Assembly (NCBI GenBank): GCA_030248195.1
Contig: JASAND010013439.1
Location: 26,862-90,861 of the forward strand
DNA: 64,000 bases
DNA from: Trissonchulus latispiculum
Taxonomy: Eukaryota > Nematoda > Enoplea > Enoplida > Ironidae
Reading direction: 5' to 3'
Positions 12,678-25,351 of this stretch are shown one piece after another. Every line of letters starts with the position of its first letter. Position 1 is the first letter of the stretch. Under the pieces are notes generated by a model. That model saw nothing but the letters and a program-made list of their open reading frames with translations. It had not been told where the DNA came from and searched no databases. Made by a program: the position numbers and the translations under genes.

Positions 12678-12995
12678 TAGAGATGCACCCGGGGCCGCCA
12701 CTACCGGGGCCGGGGCCTGAAAATTGGGGGTCCAAATCGAAAATTTTCAAAAATTTTCTTGAAAATTCAAATTTTGCAATAATATTTGATATACAAATAT
12801 TTCTAACGTTATTTTCATTCATATCGGTGGGAAAGCAAACGATTTTTAACACTTTTTGACTTTCGAAATTTCAAAATTTTGGCCAAAAAATGTCAAAAAT
12901 TTACAAAATTTTGTTAATTTTCGGCTCCGGTCGGGACCGGGGTCTGACCACCGGGGCCAGGACCGGGGCCCGGGCCAGGCTCCGGTGCATCCCTA
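12678..12995. mobile_element. hAT-like MITE, 8-bp TSD ATGGAGAG
   Basis: The element starts TAGAGATGCACCCGG and ends CCGGTGCATCCCTA; ATGGAGAG is found exactly on both sides (12670-12677 and 12996-13003). Eight-base duplications and TAG/CAG termini are the hAT superfamily hallmark. The interior is a GC-rich iteration of CCGGGGCC-type words with no transposase. Confidence 0.88.
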
Positions 12996-13003
12996 ATGGA
13001 GAG

Positions 13004-14271
13004 ACACAAAAGTTGTCAATTTTTGAATGTTGGCATATTTTGGCAAAATTTTGGGCGCCCAAACATCGGAGCAGAGGAGCAAAAATCCGTGGCCGGGGGC
13101 AGCTTCTGCGGGATGTAATGTCGGTGATGGGGACATGAGCCATCCCCTGTAAAATACACTGGTTTTATTTAAAAGGCAGAAGTTGGAGACATTTGCCGCC
13201 CTTACCATCCAAGTTGTAGCATAATCTGGGGCAAATGAAACTTCTAGTATTTTGTAATAAATACTAATTGAAGATTAAAATATATACAATTTTTCACTAG
13301 AGTATCTCGGCGATACTAAGAAGAAGTAAACTTGTTAAAAAGCTAAAGTTTAACCCAGTTTCTTTTGCAAATTGGCCTGCGTAAATTTTGTGTTTTGGTT
13401 TTACACTGCGTAAATTACTAAAATCGTTTCTCAACGTTATAAACGCACTTTAATGTCGAAGTAATCAGTCTTTTGAGTATTTAATATGGTTAAGTGTCTT
13501 AGCTTCATTTTACGTTGCATTATGGGGTAAAACTAAAATAGTACGTAAACGAAAATTGGACACGCAGTGGGTCTGAGGGCTCAGGAGTTGAAGAAAATAT
13601 AAAATTTCGGAGTAAATTTAGCTTTAAAACTTTGAATTCTTTTCCTTGGACAGTTAAGAAAATTTCGCATTTTAGTCTAGCTACTGTCAAATCAGAATGG
13701 AAAACGCAAAATAACCGTGGTTTAACCAATTTAGGTAAAGGTTTTGTGATTGCCATTTGGAAAGTTATCTGATCGATGGATTTAACAGTTTTTAAACGTT
13801 TTTATGGTGGAACCAAACAAGTTTTTTTCAGCAATTTTTTAAAAGCTGAGCGTAGTGTTTTCTGTGTTGCGTAGCACGAACCCGAAATCCGTTTTTGATC
13901 TAGCTATCGATATTTCAGTATAAGATAAAGTTCTTAGCATAAGACGGATGCTTTTACCGAGTTAACATAGGACGGGATCGATCTGATTTTAGATTATTGT
14001 TCTGCTACCACAAAACTCCTGTACACAACTTTTCAGCGAAATCAGACAAAAATCGTTGGGTTCCTTTGGCAGGAGAATTAAAATTTATGTTTTTTGTCAG
14101 GGCTTACTTCGGTGAGGGTGGGGCTGGGACGCTAACGAAATTTAATAGATGCTTTTTTCTCAAATAATCCACTGCTTCTCAACCTGATTATACCGATTTG
14201 TTTTGACAACTTTCTGATGGTTTTACATAGTCAATAGTTTTTATGGTTTTGTGTGGATATATATATATATA

Positions 14272-14304
<33 letters not shown>

Positions 14305-14340
14305 TATATATATATAATATATATATATTATATATATATA

Positions 14341-14399
<59 letters not shown>

Positions 14400-15204
14400 T
14401 AGACAGTATATATAATTTTTATATTTGTATTGCATAGTTATATTGTTTTTTCGAGAACGTTTACGTATTAAAATTATTAGTAGGCCAAAGTGTATTTGTG
14501 TCACTGTGAACATAAGATTTTGGCATGGCTGTACCATGTGTATATATATATGTATTTGTATTTGTCCAGTTTTTTTATGTTTGCCGATTTTTTCGATTCA
14601 ATTTTAGTCGAACTGAACCCTCTCTAACTGCTTGTGAGTGTCAGTCAAATTTTTAAATATATAAATATAAATAAATATGCGATTATAAATACGTACGTAC
14701 CGGGTATTTTCAGGATTTGAGGGGGATACCTAGGAAGTATCCTGTTGTAAGATCAAAAATGTGCAACCTGACCAATGTGTTCTGTGTTGAAACAAAATTG
14801 TGTTTTGGTCACATGTTTTGATGACATAAAAATTTTTTAGATTCCGTAATGAAACTTGAAATTTCAGTTTTCCCGTTTCGAAATCCTCTGTACCGTACGA
14901 TTGTAAAACTGTATTTGTGTTAGCTGATTAAGTACAGCATTAACCCTCTGAAATTTTGCAGTATATATACTTGCTGGTGTAATCCTCGTTGCAGCTGTAC
15001 TTTTGAAGGGGGACTATTCTGTATAGCACATGCCGTACATGTGCTTGAGGGGGACCCCCAGACTTGGACCTTACCCCCCTCCCCCTAAGGGCCCCTGGAA
15101 TCCGGATTTTTTCGGTTTTTTGGGCAAAAACGTGGTTCTCCTCCCCGGATTCCCCTCCTGCACATGCGTGGTATATATAATATAGTATACTAACTAGCTA
15201 TAAC
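13004..15204. other. AT-rich stretch with a TA array and no gene seen
   Basis: TA-rich simple sequence occupies about 14254-14398, with two short TATATAATATATA palindromes at its left side. I see no exon with supporting motifs. Confidence 0.5.
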
Positions 15205-15902
15205 CATAATACATAAGAGTAGGACAGATAGAGTCAAAACAGCCACAAGTCCACGGATCCGTGCGGGTACGCTGATATCACAATTTGAAGAATGAAAATC
15301 AAACGTGGACACCCAAAGTCAGACCAACCTTAATCACGCAACCGGTTTCGATGCTCCACCGGGAGCATCTTCTTCAGGCGATTCTTCACACGACAGCAGC
15401 GTGTGAAGAATCGCCTGAAGAAGATGCCCCCGGTGGAGCATCGAAACCGGTTGCGTGATTAAGGTTGGTCTGACTTTGGGTGTCCACGTTTGATTTTCAT
15501 TCTTCAAATCATAATACATAAGAGTATGACAGCTGTCATACTCTATGTATGTATATATTATCAGCTTGACACATCCTCTGCACGCCAACGGCTGACCCCC
15601 CAGCGAATTGGTACCCAGTCGAAACGGGGGTATGCTCACTCGCTCTATGCTTGTGTGCTAAAGCTCGAAAACGCAAGCGCTATGTGCGCTGTTTTGTGTC
15701 TGTTTCTAGCTTTAGCACACATACGTAGCGGCCAAATCTTTTGAAGTGAAGGGTCCAATTTGCGGGGAGGGGTCAGCCGTTAGCGTGCAGAGGATGTGTC
15801 ACGCTTATAATACATAGAGATTGACAGCTGTCATACTCTTGTATTATGTATATACTCTTGGAGATTGACAGCTGTCATACTCTTATGTATTATGTACTCT
15901 TG
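15205..15902. mobile_element. CAAGAGTAC-family element, 7-bp TSD CTATAAC, with nested hairpin
   Basis: CTATAAC flanks both sides (15198-15204 and 15903-15909). The right end reads ...TATGTACTCTTG; the left terminus lacks the AAGAGTA part of the usual TIR. The interior carries the family's mirrored GACAGCTGTCATACTC and GCTAAAGCTCGAAAACGC segments. A 227-bp hairpin element sits near the left end, and the ATAATACATAAGAGTA arm is present on both sides of it, so the copy has been rearranged. Confidence 0.75.
15283..15509. mobile_element. Near-perfect 227-bp hairpin MITE
   Basis: Sequence from ATTTGAAGAATGAAAATC to GATTTTCATTCTTCAAAT folds on itself almost without mismatch. The arms are about 105 bases and the unpaired centre near 15396 is only about 11 bases. 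One arm has CACCGGGAGC where the other has GCCCCCGGTG. It contains no gene. Confidence 0.85.
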
Positions 15903-16493
15903 CTATAACTGGGACTTTCTAAATGCTCTATTTCTCAGCTTATATACGTTTGAGCAATTCATGTGGGAGTGAAGCTGTGTGTTCAGGCTTATTTGTGAAA
16001 GTGATGTGAACTGTGAAGAGATTTCCTAACTTGCCAAAATGACCTTACTGGCAAAAATGATGCTATAATAAGTTTTCTCCGCTTTACGTTTAGTTTTTGT
16101 GTGCAAACAAATTATAATGAAATATATATGAATTAAAGAAAGATGTTTCTCCCTATCTACATACTCGTATTGCGTCGTATTATGTAGATGCTATGAATTA
16201 TGTAAGTAACGTAGCTATTTCGTTGAATTTTATCTGTGATATATTGTAATTTTTCTTTTATTACATTTTATCTTTGTCCAGCAGTCTGTATTGTGTTCGT
16301 CACGTGTCATGTAAGGTGTACAGTCGGAGTGAACTCTTGAAATTATATTCAGTAAACACTTAGATTAGTATGTCTTTGGTATGCTGTTCAGGTTAGGGAA
16401 GTTTTTAAATTTGGAAAGAGCAGAGCCCAATTAAAGCTTTTGCAATGGCACAACAAGAGAAGACAGTGGACATGGTATTCGCCTTAGCGTAAC

Positions 16494-16887
16494 CAAGAGT
16501 ACATAATAGATAAGAGTGTGACAGCTGGCAAGTAATCTGTATCAGCTGCAGGTAAATGCTCTGTTCGCTAACGGTTGACCCCCCCCCCAAACGTGTATGC
16601 TCACTTCAGAGGAATTCGCACGCGCACTCAGTGAATTCGAATCTTAGCGTTCTAAAGCTCGAAGCAGACACAAATTAGACACACGCTGGCATTGTTTTTT
16701 CGAACTTAAACGTGTAAAGATACGGCGAGTGAACTTATAGAAATGTGTACTGGGTACTGATTTGTGGGGGGGGGGGTCACTAGGTACACGTTTGTGGATA
16801 GCCGTTAGCTTGTATAGCATGTACCTGCAGCTGATAACAGAACCTGTTAGCTGACGCTGTCATACTCATGTATTATACGTACTGTTG
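16494..16887. mobile_element. CAAGAGTAC-family element, TSD GCGTAAC/GTGTAAC
   Basis: The element starts CAAGAGTACATAATA and ends with the imperfect inverse TATTATACGTACTGTTG. The flanking 7-mers differ at one position. The interior shows the family's poly-C/poly-G pair (near 16570 and 16767) and mirrored CAGCTGCAGGTA. Non-autonomous. Confidence 0.8.
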
Positions 16888-18707
16888 GTGTAACCTGATG
16901 ATTGTAGGGAAATGCTTGCTTAAACTTGAAGAATCATTCAAAATTTGGAAAATATATGTGTTGGGTGCTGAGTCAATTAATGTAGTTCCGGTGCTATCCT
17001 GGAAGCTGCAATTTGCTGTGATCTAGTGAGATCAGGGTCGACAATGTAGAGCTGGGGCCGCTTCCACTAGAACCGGAAGGATTTTTAGAACCGGAACCGG
17101 TGGCTTTTGGAACCGTCCGGTTCCACGCTTAAAAATTGACAAAAATTAATTTTGCAAAAGTTTAAAATTTGCAAATGCTGGATTTTGTAATTGCCATTCA
17201 TATTGTATTTTTACTCATTCCTACCATTCAGGCTAGTGATTGAAGCTGCAACTATGACCTAAATCTAGTTTGAGCTAATACATGTTTCAGCTGAAACTGT
17301 GCAACTTTTGACCTGTAATGAGGGTAACCCATGAGATGTGATGTGACTTACGAATTACGATCTGAAACTGAACTTACCGGTGCAAAAATCCGCTTTTCGC
17401 TACATTGCCCAAGCAGAATTCCTTCATATTCGGCACAAATGGAGACCTGTGGGGACAACGTGTTAAGTTGGCTTGCGCCTCTTGCATATTGTCCAATATA
17501 CAGAATGTTGCCAGGTAGGAATAGCATGGCAGTTGGATCCCTTGGCAAGTTTTGTTTGACGTCATAGGTTTTTGTCGGTAGTCTCGATATTTCAGATTTC
17601 AGAGATTATGGAAACAACACATCCCAAACTTTTATCGAGTCGGCGACATTTTTCTTATTGCAAAATCCGCCTGGTACAAAAACGAAAATTATTTCCGCAA
17701 TGCAGCATTTACTGCAAATATATAGTGTAAGTCGTTTCACGGATTTCAGCATGACACGTGCGGAACTTAACGAAATTTATATATCTTTTTAACAGTAGTT
17801 TTATGCAACGTAAAATGTCAACACTGTTCATATCAGTCTAACAGTTTAACGGTCTAACAGTGTTAGACTGTTAGCTTTTATGCAGCAGGGCCCTGTAGTG
17901 AAAGAAAGAAGAAAATACATTTTCAATACAAAATTCAGCATTCAAATAAAATTTTTTCCGCCACCGGCCGGCCTACGGGCTCACCGGCCGCCGGCCAGCC
18001 GGTAAAACCCCTGCCGGCCTTAAACACTAGCTACAAGGCCCTGAGAACATTCAAAGCTCGGAGCACGCAACCAGGCCTGGTCCAAAGCCCGGGCGGGTTC
18101 TGAAGCATTTTTGGATTTGTTTCATTTTTGCTTCCAGGAAAATTTTTTGCGTCAGGAACAGAGGTCGCTGTGTTAGAATAAGGAATTTGTATGTACATAA
18201 CTAGCGTTGTTAATTTACATGTAAAAAGTAATTACTTTTTTCACCTGTTTTTAACAGTGTTAAAAATGTGTTTAAAAATGCAAAAAATATGTAAAAAATT
18301 TTTAACCCTAAATTCATTTCCTGTGTCTCTAGGAATCGGACGGAGGTGGAATTTTGCCTCCTGCCAGAGCCAGAGCCGGAGGCAGGTCACCTCCGGGCGG
18401 AGCCGGAGCCGGAGGTGGACATAAAATGACACTAAATTTTAAAAAAGTTTATTTTAATTCTAAGCATAATTTTAGCAGTTTTTGGCTGTGTCTGTATTTT
18501 CAATCTTCAGGCATTATATACAAGCCCATCTGTATGCTCAATAGTTTCGTTTATTCAAATTTCCCATTACACGTAAAGTTTTGCTTTTATATACTTCTAT
18601 AAGGGGTTTTTGTTTGAAGACTTTCAGAGAATAATTATACAAATTCAGCGTACAGCTATTGTATACGTATATACCAACCAATAAACAAGAATAATTAATC
18701 CAAACAC

Positions 18708-18738
<31 letters not shown>

Positions 18739-18900
18739 ATTTAACATTTTACCATTTAACATTTATATATGTAGTTTAATCCCTTTTATGTTTTAATGGC
18801 CAGTCTCGGTCTTGGTGATATCTCGGTCTCGCCCAAACCCTTAATTGTAGTTCAGAAAAAAGAGTCAAAGATATTGAGAAAAATTGAATCAGATTTACAG
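16888..18900. other. Repeat-rich non-coding stretch
   Basis: Fragments of GC-rich hAT-like elements are visible: AACCGG/CCGGTT iterations near 17050-17125, CCGGCCGGCC near 17960-18020 and GCCGGAGCCGGAGG near 18360-18415. A short TA array lies at 18711-18735. No gene recognised. Confidence 0.5.
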
Positions 18901-18902
18901 TA

Positions 18903-21776
18903 TAGTCAAGACGCACAATTTGCACCACTTTTTGTTCAGCGAGTAAGAGTGCAAATTTTAGACATCTGAATATCTGGATCTGCTTGCAATTGGAGCTTAC
19001 AACTTGCAGTAAGCATGTCTACACACTAGCAGTTGTTGCTGCCAAAAGTTGGCTGCATATTGTTTCGCCAATTTCTCGTAATCCAGTTTTTTCTGCAAAA
19101 AATCGCACAATGGTGCAGATTTCAACACCATCTTTAAAGTGAACCACCGGTGTTGAAATCTGCACCGGCCACGTTTTAATTTGCACCACCTATGATTTAC
19201 TTAGAAAATAGCTTACGTAGGCAGACCTACAAGAAACAAAAATAATAAAATTTGCACACGTTTAATACAGACACGATTAAAAAACGAAACAAAATGTTTC
19301 CATGTCACAAAACTGGCAATATATACGACTTCATTTCACATAAAGACATATTAGATTAACAATAGTTAAGAAACCAACAAAAATACAAAATCTTTACAAT
19401 TTTTACAAAGCAAAAGTGAAGCAATACACTTTCATGTAGAAAAGTTACAGTACAGAGGAAATAAAAAATATGAATGAGAGGGTCACTGTCACTCCACATG
19501 TCAAATCTGGCTAAGGATTGGATAAATAAGCTGGCTGGTGTAATAGTAAAGCAGCAGAATCCAATAATTAAGCAACAGCAGAAGGTGAAGCCAGATGCCG
19601 GGTAAATAATTATAAGAAGATTCAGGAAGCTTCATTGAATCAAAAAATTCCAATTTGATGGGCGGGTGCGGTTGGGATGAGGTGTTCTGAAGGGTTGACG
19701 ACTCTAAAACAATCACATAAAACACAAGCATCACTTACTAAGAACAGGAACAGACTACAAAAAGTGAGAAAAAGGAAAAGTAATAAAAAATGTAGGAAAA
19801 TATTGGTTCTTAATTATAGGTAGATTTGTGCCGTAAAGTAATTTTCCTGACCGGGCCTACTAACATCACCGGGTTCGGAGTTCGAAGCCCCGATTTGAGG
19901 CCGGAGGTCTAGTGTCAGTCCCGGGTCCGGCGGCCCTGCTCGAGCCATTCCAGGACGACAAGCCGGGCCTGTTCTTCGAAAATACGGGCCCGAGCCGCAC
20001 TGGTGCAGGCCCAGCCCGGTGCAGAAGACCCGCTTCAAGGCCCGGGCCCAACTATATATAGGAACTCAAAAATTTCATTTATCATTTTCCAGAGTTGTCC
20101 ACTTTAGAAACCAAGACAACAAAGATTTTGCTAGGAATTTTACGAAAATCTAATCTTTTAGCCACAAATTTGGAAATTTTTTAGTGACAATTTTTACTTT
20201 TCATTTCAGGTCTCAGCACTGGGCCGGACATAGCGGTGTGGCCCAGTGTATAAAGATAAGTAATGAGCACCAAATATTTTTCATGTCCGAGTGTCTGGAT
20301 TATAATTTTAAACTGACCCTGTTTCATTATTACCATTCAGAGTCAGAGAGAGTGCGTCAATTTTAATTTTAACCGATGGATATTTAAAATTAAATCGATG
20401 GAACTCTAAAATTACTTATATATAATTCTTTTTATCCCCCTGCTCTGCTTTCACCTTGGTTCTAATCCTCTTGCTGCTGCTATGCGGATTAAACAGAATA
20501 AATCCTGGCCGTTTAAGATTTTTAATCGTTTTTATAGGCAGATTAAACTGTTTAAATTAACTCGATTAACTGTTGAATTGAACTGCTTGGGTTAAATGGG
20601 TAAATCTTAATATCAGGGCCCAACATTGTACAAAACAATAATGGCATAAATTTAAATTTGAAGTTTTTGTAAAAATTTTGTTTACTTTTTGCTACTGTTT
20701 GAGCTGTAAAGGGATATCCGGATATCCGTTGGCTACTTCTAATAATGACACATTGACGCGAAACCCTCGGCTTTTTAGGGCATAGTTTTTGTGTTTTGCG
20801 TCAATTCTAATTTAATGTAACTTGAGCTCATACAATTCTTAAATAGCCGATCTCAGTGGACCAATCTTGAATCGATTCTGACCATTGTAAAGCAAGCAGT
20901 CAAATTGAACGGAGAAAAGATTGACTAATTTCAGAACAAAAAAGTTAAAAATGTCAGTGTATAGTTAAATAAACAGCAATTGTTTTTCAAAAAATTTTGT
21001 AAATCAATGTTAAAAGTAGAGTTTTAAATTTAGCCTGTGCAGAAAATTTATTGAAACACACAAACAAAACCAAAATTACTACCGTTATCAATTATATTTT
21101 TGAACAAATTAGCAAATTAATCCTATGATCAAAAAGCAACGTTAACTGGACTATGTAAAATATTACTGATGCACAAATAGACAAAAATTGCACAGTAGTG
21201 ATATATTTTACATCGTTACACATGAAAGTATTATTAATTAAATATATTAAATGCGCACAACAAGTCAACCCCATTCCGTCACACTTAAATAGCATGATTT
21301 CAGTGTTTGGTGCATATTTTAACACCTGGTGCACTTTACAGCCCATAGTGGTGCACATTACAACAAACGCCCTATTTTTAATCATAATTAAACTTTTTTA
21401 TTTAAAAATTCCAGATGTTACTTTATAATGCTGATTTTTAGATGAAAATATAGAGCACATCCTGAAAAATCCAACACTGTTTAAAATAACTAAAAAGGTT
21501 TAGTAGTGAATTCAAATATCACTGTCAAAGACAAGGCGTACTTACCTTCAACATCGTTGTACACAGCATGTTTTCAATGTATGTCTCAGTTAACTACGCC
21601 TCCTGAATGCATATAAAACGCTATCACGTGACAAGTCACACCAACAGAAAGAGCGTTTCATTGGCTACATGTAGATGCCAATTTTATGGTGTATCTTTCG
21701 TCAAGTAGTTTTATAATCGTGAAAACAGACAAAAATGGTGCACTTTAGGGGTGGTGCAAATTGTGCGTCTTGACTA
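18903..21776. mobile_element. 2.9-kb TA-target element with 26-bp TIRs
   Basis: The left end TAGTCAAGACGCACAATTTG (continuing CACCAC) is matched exactly by the right end, with TA on each side. Its first eight bases are the same as those of the 11265-12372 element although the interiors differ. A GTGTTGAAATCTGCACC-type palindrome lies near 19110-19170 and a GC-rich insertion at about 19850-20045. No transposase-like frame longer than about 100 codons is present, so it is non-autonomous. Confidence 0.82.
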
Positions 21777-22378
21777 TATATAATATAGTGAATCTGTAGA
21801 TTATGCTGCATATGTAGTTGATCAAGCATGGCAAAGCATATAAATGCTTTTAAGCGAATTTTTAGCCTTCTACTTTAAGTTGTTGTTGTAAATTGTAATT
21901 CCAATTGTTAATTTATTCCAAACTAAACCAAAGTTTGAAAGCTTTTGCAGTAATTAAAACTGCTTTTTGAAGGAAATGTGGCAGAAATGTTGAAATGCTA
22001 ATAAATCATGGCATCTTAACGAAAATTCAGAATTTTTAAAATTCCAGAAAAGCTAAAAACAATATTTCTGAGATTTGCCTGAGACGGGCCAAGGAATCCA
22101 AAAATTCAATCTGCGAAGCTGTAAGACCTACCCATCTTGCTGTACAATTTTTGTGACCTAGACACCCGGTTACTGGAAATGGACCGGATGTGACCGGATT
22201 TTCGAAAATGTCTTAGACCAATATACTAGAGCATGAATTAATTAGCATTCGCTTTCCGAATCTGAAGTTTTTTATCGAATTGGATTCCGATCCGGTAACC
22301 GGATATAGACCGGATATGATGGTTTTACCGGATTCTCCTCCTCCTGAGGTTTCTAAAATATATATATACTTTATATAT

Positions 22379-23237
22379 AGAGTCGAACGCGGGCCGCGGG
22401 TACCCGCGGGGCGGGGCGGATACTCGCGGGGCGGGGCGGGTACTCGCAGGGCGGGGTGGGTACTCGCGGGGCGGGCCAGGCTGGCTGAAATTTACTACCC
22501 GCAGCGACCTGCGCGGGCTAATGCGGGCCGATTTTTTGAGCTAGGTTTCTTTATAAGCCATAGCTAATGTCATGTTTTCAGCTTTGGAACAAAATAGTAT
22601 TAATTGTACCTAATCTGCTTAAGTAAAACAGTGATTTCCTTAAAACATTTCGCGCCTTCGGCGCGATACAATTGTTCTTTATCACAAAATCCAAGGAGTA
22701 CAGATGATGATGAATTCTTTATATTAAATTGAAGATTTTGATGGCCTACTTTTTTGGACGATGGCCTAAAATTTTAAGTCGTAGTCTTTTAAAGTCATGG
22801 GTATTGGTCCACAAACTTCGACAAGCTTGATGCGTAGCTGACGTCGTAGCTCAGTTAGCAGAGTGTGTGACTAGTGCGCAAAATATCGTGCGTTCAACTC
22901 CCACTGAACGTAAATAAATTAAATAAAACACGATAAATTAAATTAAACGACCAAAGTTTTGAAGATTAGGCACTTCTATAAAGTACAGAGAATCTTTTGA
23001 CTGAAAAATATTTATATACAATTGTTTTAATGCTGATATTTAACTTACGTACATAACTAAAACAATCAACTTTGTGTACACAACTTCGGAAGATCTTAAA
23101 AATAATGCAGGCTTTTGCGGGCCAAAAATTTTGTATGCGGGCCGCGCTCCGGTCCTGTGCGTGCCGAAATACTGAGTGCTGGCTGCGAGGCGGGTGTGGC
23201 CGCAAATTTCGGCCCGCGTCCAACTCTGGACTAACTT
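22379..23237. mobile_element. GC-rich hAT-like element, degraded
   Basis: The left end TAGAGTCGAACGCGGGCC and right end GGCCCGCGTCCAACTCTG resemble the CAGAGTTG termini of the element at 40927-42254. GGCGGG(G/T)CGGGTACTCGC is iterated at the left. No matching target duplication was found, so the borders are approximate. Confidence 0.55.
22850..22922 (+). other. tRNA-like sequence, probably pseudogene or SINE head
   Basis: An A-box like TAGCTCAGTTAGCAGAG is followed 37 bases later by a B-box like GCGTTCAACTCCC. The T arm pairs only four of five positions, the acceptor stem fails beyond about four pairs and the anticodon loop (ACTAGTG) lacks the usual U33 context. It is therefore unlikely to be a working tRNA. 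Confidence 0.5.
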
Positions 23238-23370
23238 CAAAGGTTAACTCAGGACAGGTGCTCACAGTTCGGTTCCTCGGTTCCATTTTTGCTCAATCAA
23301 CTTTTGCCAGCTAGCAAGATCTAATTGGTCAAGGTGTGCGAAAGATACCGCCTTCTGCATCTGATAAGAA

Positions 23371-23371
<1 letters not shown>

Positions 23372-23447
<76 letters not shown>
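23372..23447. repeat. (TA)n microsatellite
   Basis: Pure TA array of about 75 bases. A short CA-then-TA array lies further right at 23966-24029. Confidence 0.95.
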
Positions 23448-23449
<2 letters not shown>

Positions 23450-23509
23450 AGCAGCTTATATGTTATATGAGCACTGTTGCATACGCTAATTGTACACGCT
23501 CAGTATGCT

Positions 23510-23905
23510 CTATGAGCAAAAAGTGCTCACAGAGACGGTTGTATGTGCATTTTGCTCATAGAGATAGTTCTTATGAGCAGTGCTCATAGAGAGCCTGCTC
23601 ATAGAGATGTGAAGTTTACCTATTCTGTGAGCAAAAAATTTTTTTTGAAAATGCTAATTAGCTTAATTAATTAAGCTGAGCTTATGCTTAAAAAATGGCT
23701 TAGGCTTAGACGTGTAAAAGCACGCTCTCTGCCTATCCGAGGTTACCTCGGATAGTGATCTCGGATAGTAATGCCTATGCGAGGTAAAAAATTATTTTTT
23801 AATTACTAATTAGCTTAATTAATTAGACTGAGCTTATGCTAAAAAAATGGCTTAGGCTTAGACGTGTAAAAGCACGCTCTCGGTAAGCCTAACACGCTCT
23901 CGGTA
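23510..23905. repeat. GCTCATAGAG iterations and a 77-bp direct repeat
   Basis: GCTCATAGAGA and its variants or inverse occur about six times in 23510-23615. A 77-base segment starting CTAATTAGCTTAATTAATTA at 23654 is repeated at 23807. Between the copies lies a GCCTATCCGAGG/CCTCGGATAG inverted pair. No gene is present. Confidence 0.7.
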
Positions 23906-23965
23906 AGCCTAGGTGCTGCCGCGGAGGAACGCGTTATTTGGGCGTCCTCGCTTAGGGGGAAGTTT

Positions 23966-24032
<67 letters not shown>

Positions 24033-24250
24033 ACCCAAAAATCTCCAGCTCTAAACTTAAATTTTAGGTTATTTGTCAGTATGTATTTGTTTGCCATTTG
24101 TCTGCACTCCGTGTATAGACCAGACCAGTATTGGTTCTTGAAACGTTTAAAATTTGTGCGCCACCACAGTTGAAACATATTTCCCATGACTTAATTAACC
24201 CAGTTTCGGATGTAACATTGCATAACAGTACTGTCTATGAACCTTTGACT

Positions 24251-25248
24251 TGACCTTTTGCTTGATAAAGTGACCTTTGTTTTGACTGGTGGCCAGACAA
24301 GACAGGTTGTATGTACTTATTTCAAATTACGCGGGCTATTTCCGGGCACTATGCCAAGTGCTACCTTAAAAACAAAAAGATTCACAAACGATCTACGGCC
24401 TTGAAAATGAAAGTGAATAAGACTCGGAAGCATGCTGTTGTTATAGAAGGCATTTCGGGTCTTTTCCATATTACCCCCATCACTTAAAATTCTTAAACCT
24501 TGACAAATTGAGCTGAAATTTGCTGTGGATATGTTTTGCAGCGAAGCTGTACTGAGCTAACGAAAAGATGAATCAAAAAACGGATTTCAGATTCGTGCCC
24601 AGCGCCCCTGAAAATCCACGTATGCAGGTTTAAGCAAAATTTTTTCAAAAAATTTTCCAGTCCCTTGGTCCCCCCTTAGCAAGATATTCAGATATTCAAT
24701 TCAATTGCTTTTCATTAAATTGCATTCATGTTGAAATGGTTTTAACAGCTAAATATTTCCATTATTTTGTTTTTGATCAAGATTTAGCCTTATGGCATCA
24801 TTAACCGACAGTGGGTCACGCGCGACATAAAATCTTCCGCGGGTCACGGATATGGGTTAGGTGGGTAGGGTCAAAGGTCAGCGGGTCGCGGATCGGGTGC
24901 GGGTCGGGTGCGGGTCGAAAATTTTGACCCACTTCCAGCTTCGTGTTAGCAAGTGCTAAACTGGACACTCAATTGAATGCTTATTGCCTATACACTAAAA
25001 TTACAAATTTGTGTAACATCGTTTTGATGTTCCCAACGTTTTAAGTGTGAATTGAAAGTTCATTCCGTCTTTGTTATCGTTCTATGAATCTTCTCAGTTA
25101 AAATCAGGTATGATAGGCATAGATATCATTTTCACAAATTATGGTATTCTTGACCTTTACTGTGTTATTTAATGTCTGACCTTTGGTGGTCAACCAATTA
25201 AAAGGGGAAGGCGGGACTTGTGCCTAGACAGTGTGACCTTTCTGACCT
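24251..25248 (+). promoter_or_regulatory. Cluster of nuclear-receptor half-sites upstream of TR exon 1a
   Basis: Exact TGACCT (inverse AGGTCA) occurs at 24251, 24271, 25151, 25177, 25234 and 25243. The last two form a direct repeat with a 3-base spacer. TGACCT at 25177 and TGGTCA at 25187 form an everted pair with 4-base spacer. Two per kilobase would already exceed chance on both strands (about 0.5 per kb); six are seen in 1 kb, all in one orientation. A GGCGGGA word lies at 25211. The cluster ends about 100 bases before the ATG of exon 1a. A role in receptor autoregulation is inference. Confidence 0.5.
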
Positions 25249-25351
25249 TCCAGGGGTCTAGACTTTAGATAAGACAATGTTTGTGGTCTGGTAAAATTTA
25301 AAGGATTTAATTTATACTGTTACCTTCCGTTTTTCACTTACTCATACCACT

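Noticed and set aside
18903..21776. Autonomous mariner with transposase
   Set aside because: No frame over about 100 codons and no DDE/D-type motif was seen between the intact ends.
22850..22922. Functional tRNA gene
   Set aside because: The acceptor stem pairs poorly and the anticodon loop is abnormal; better explained as a pseudogene.
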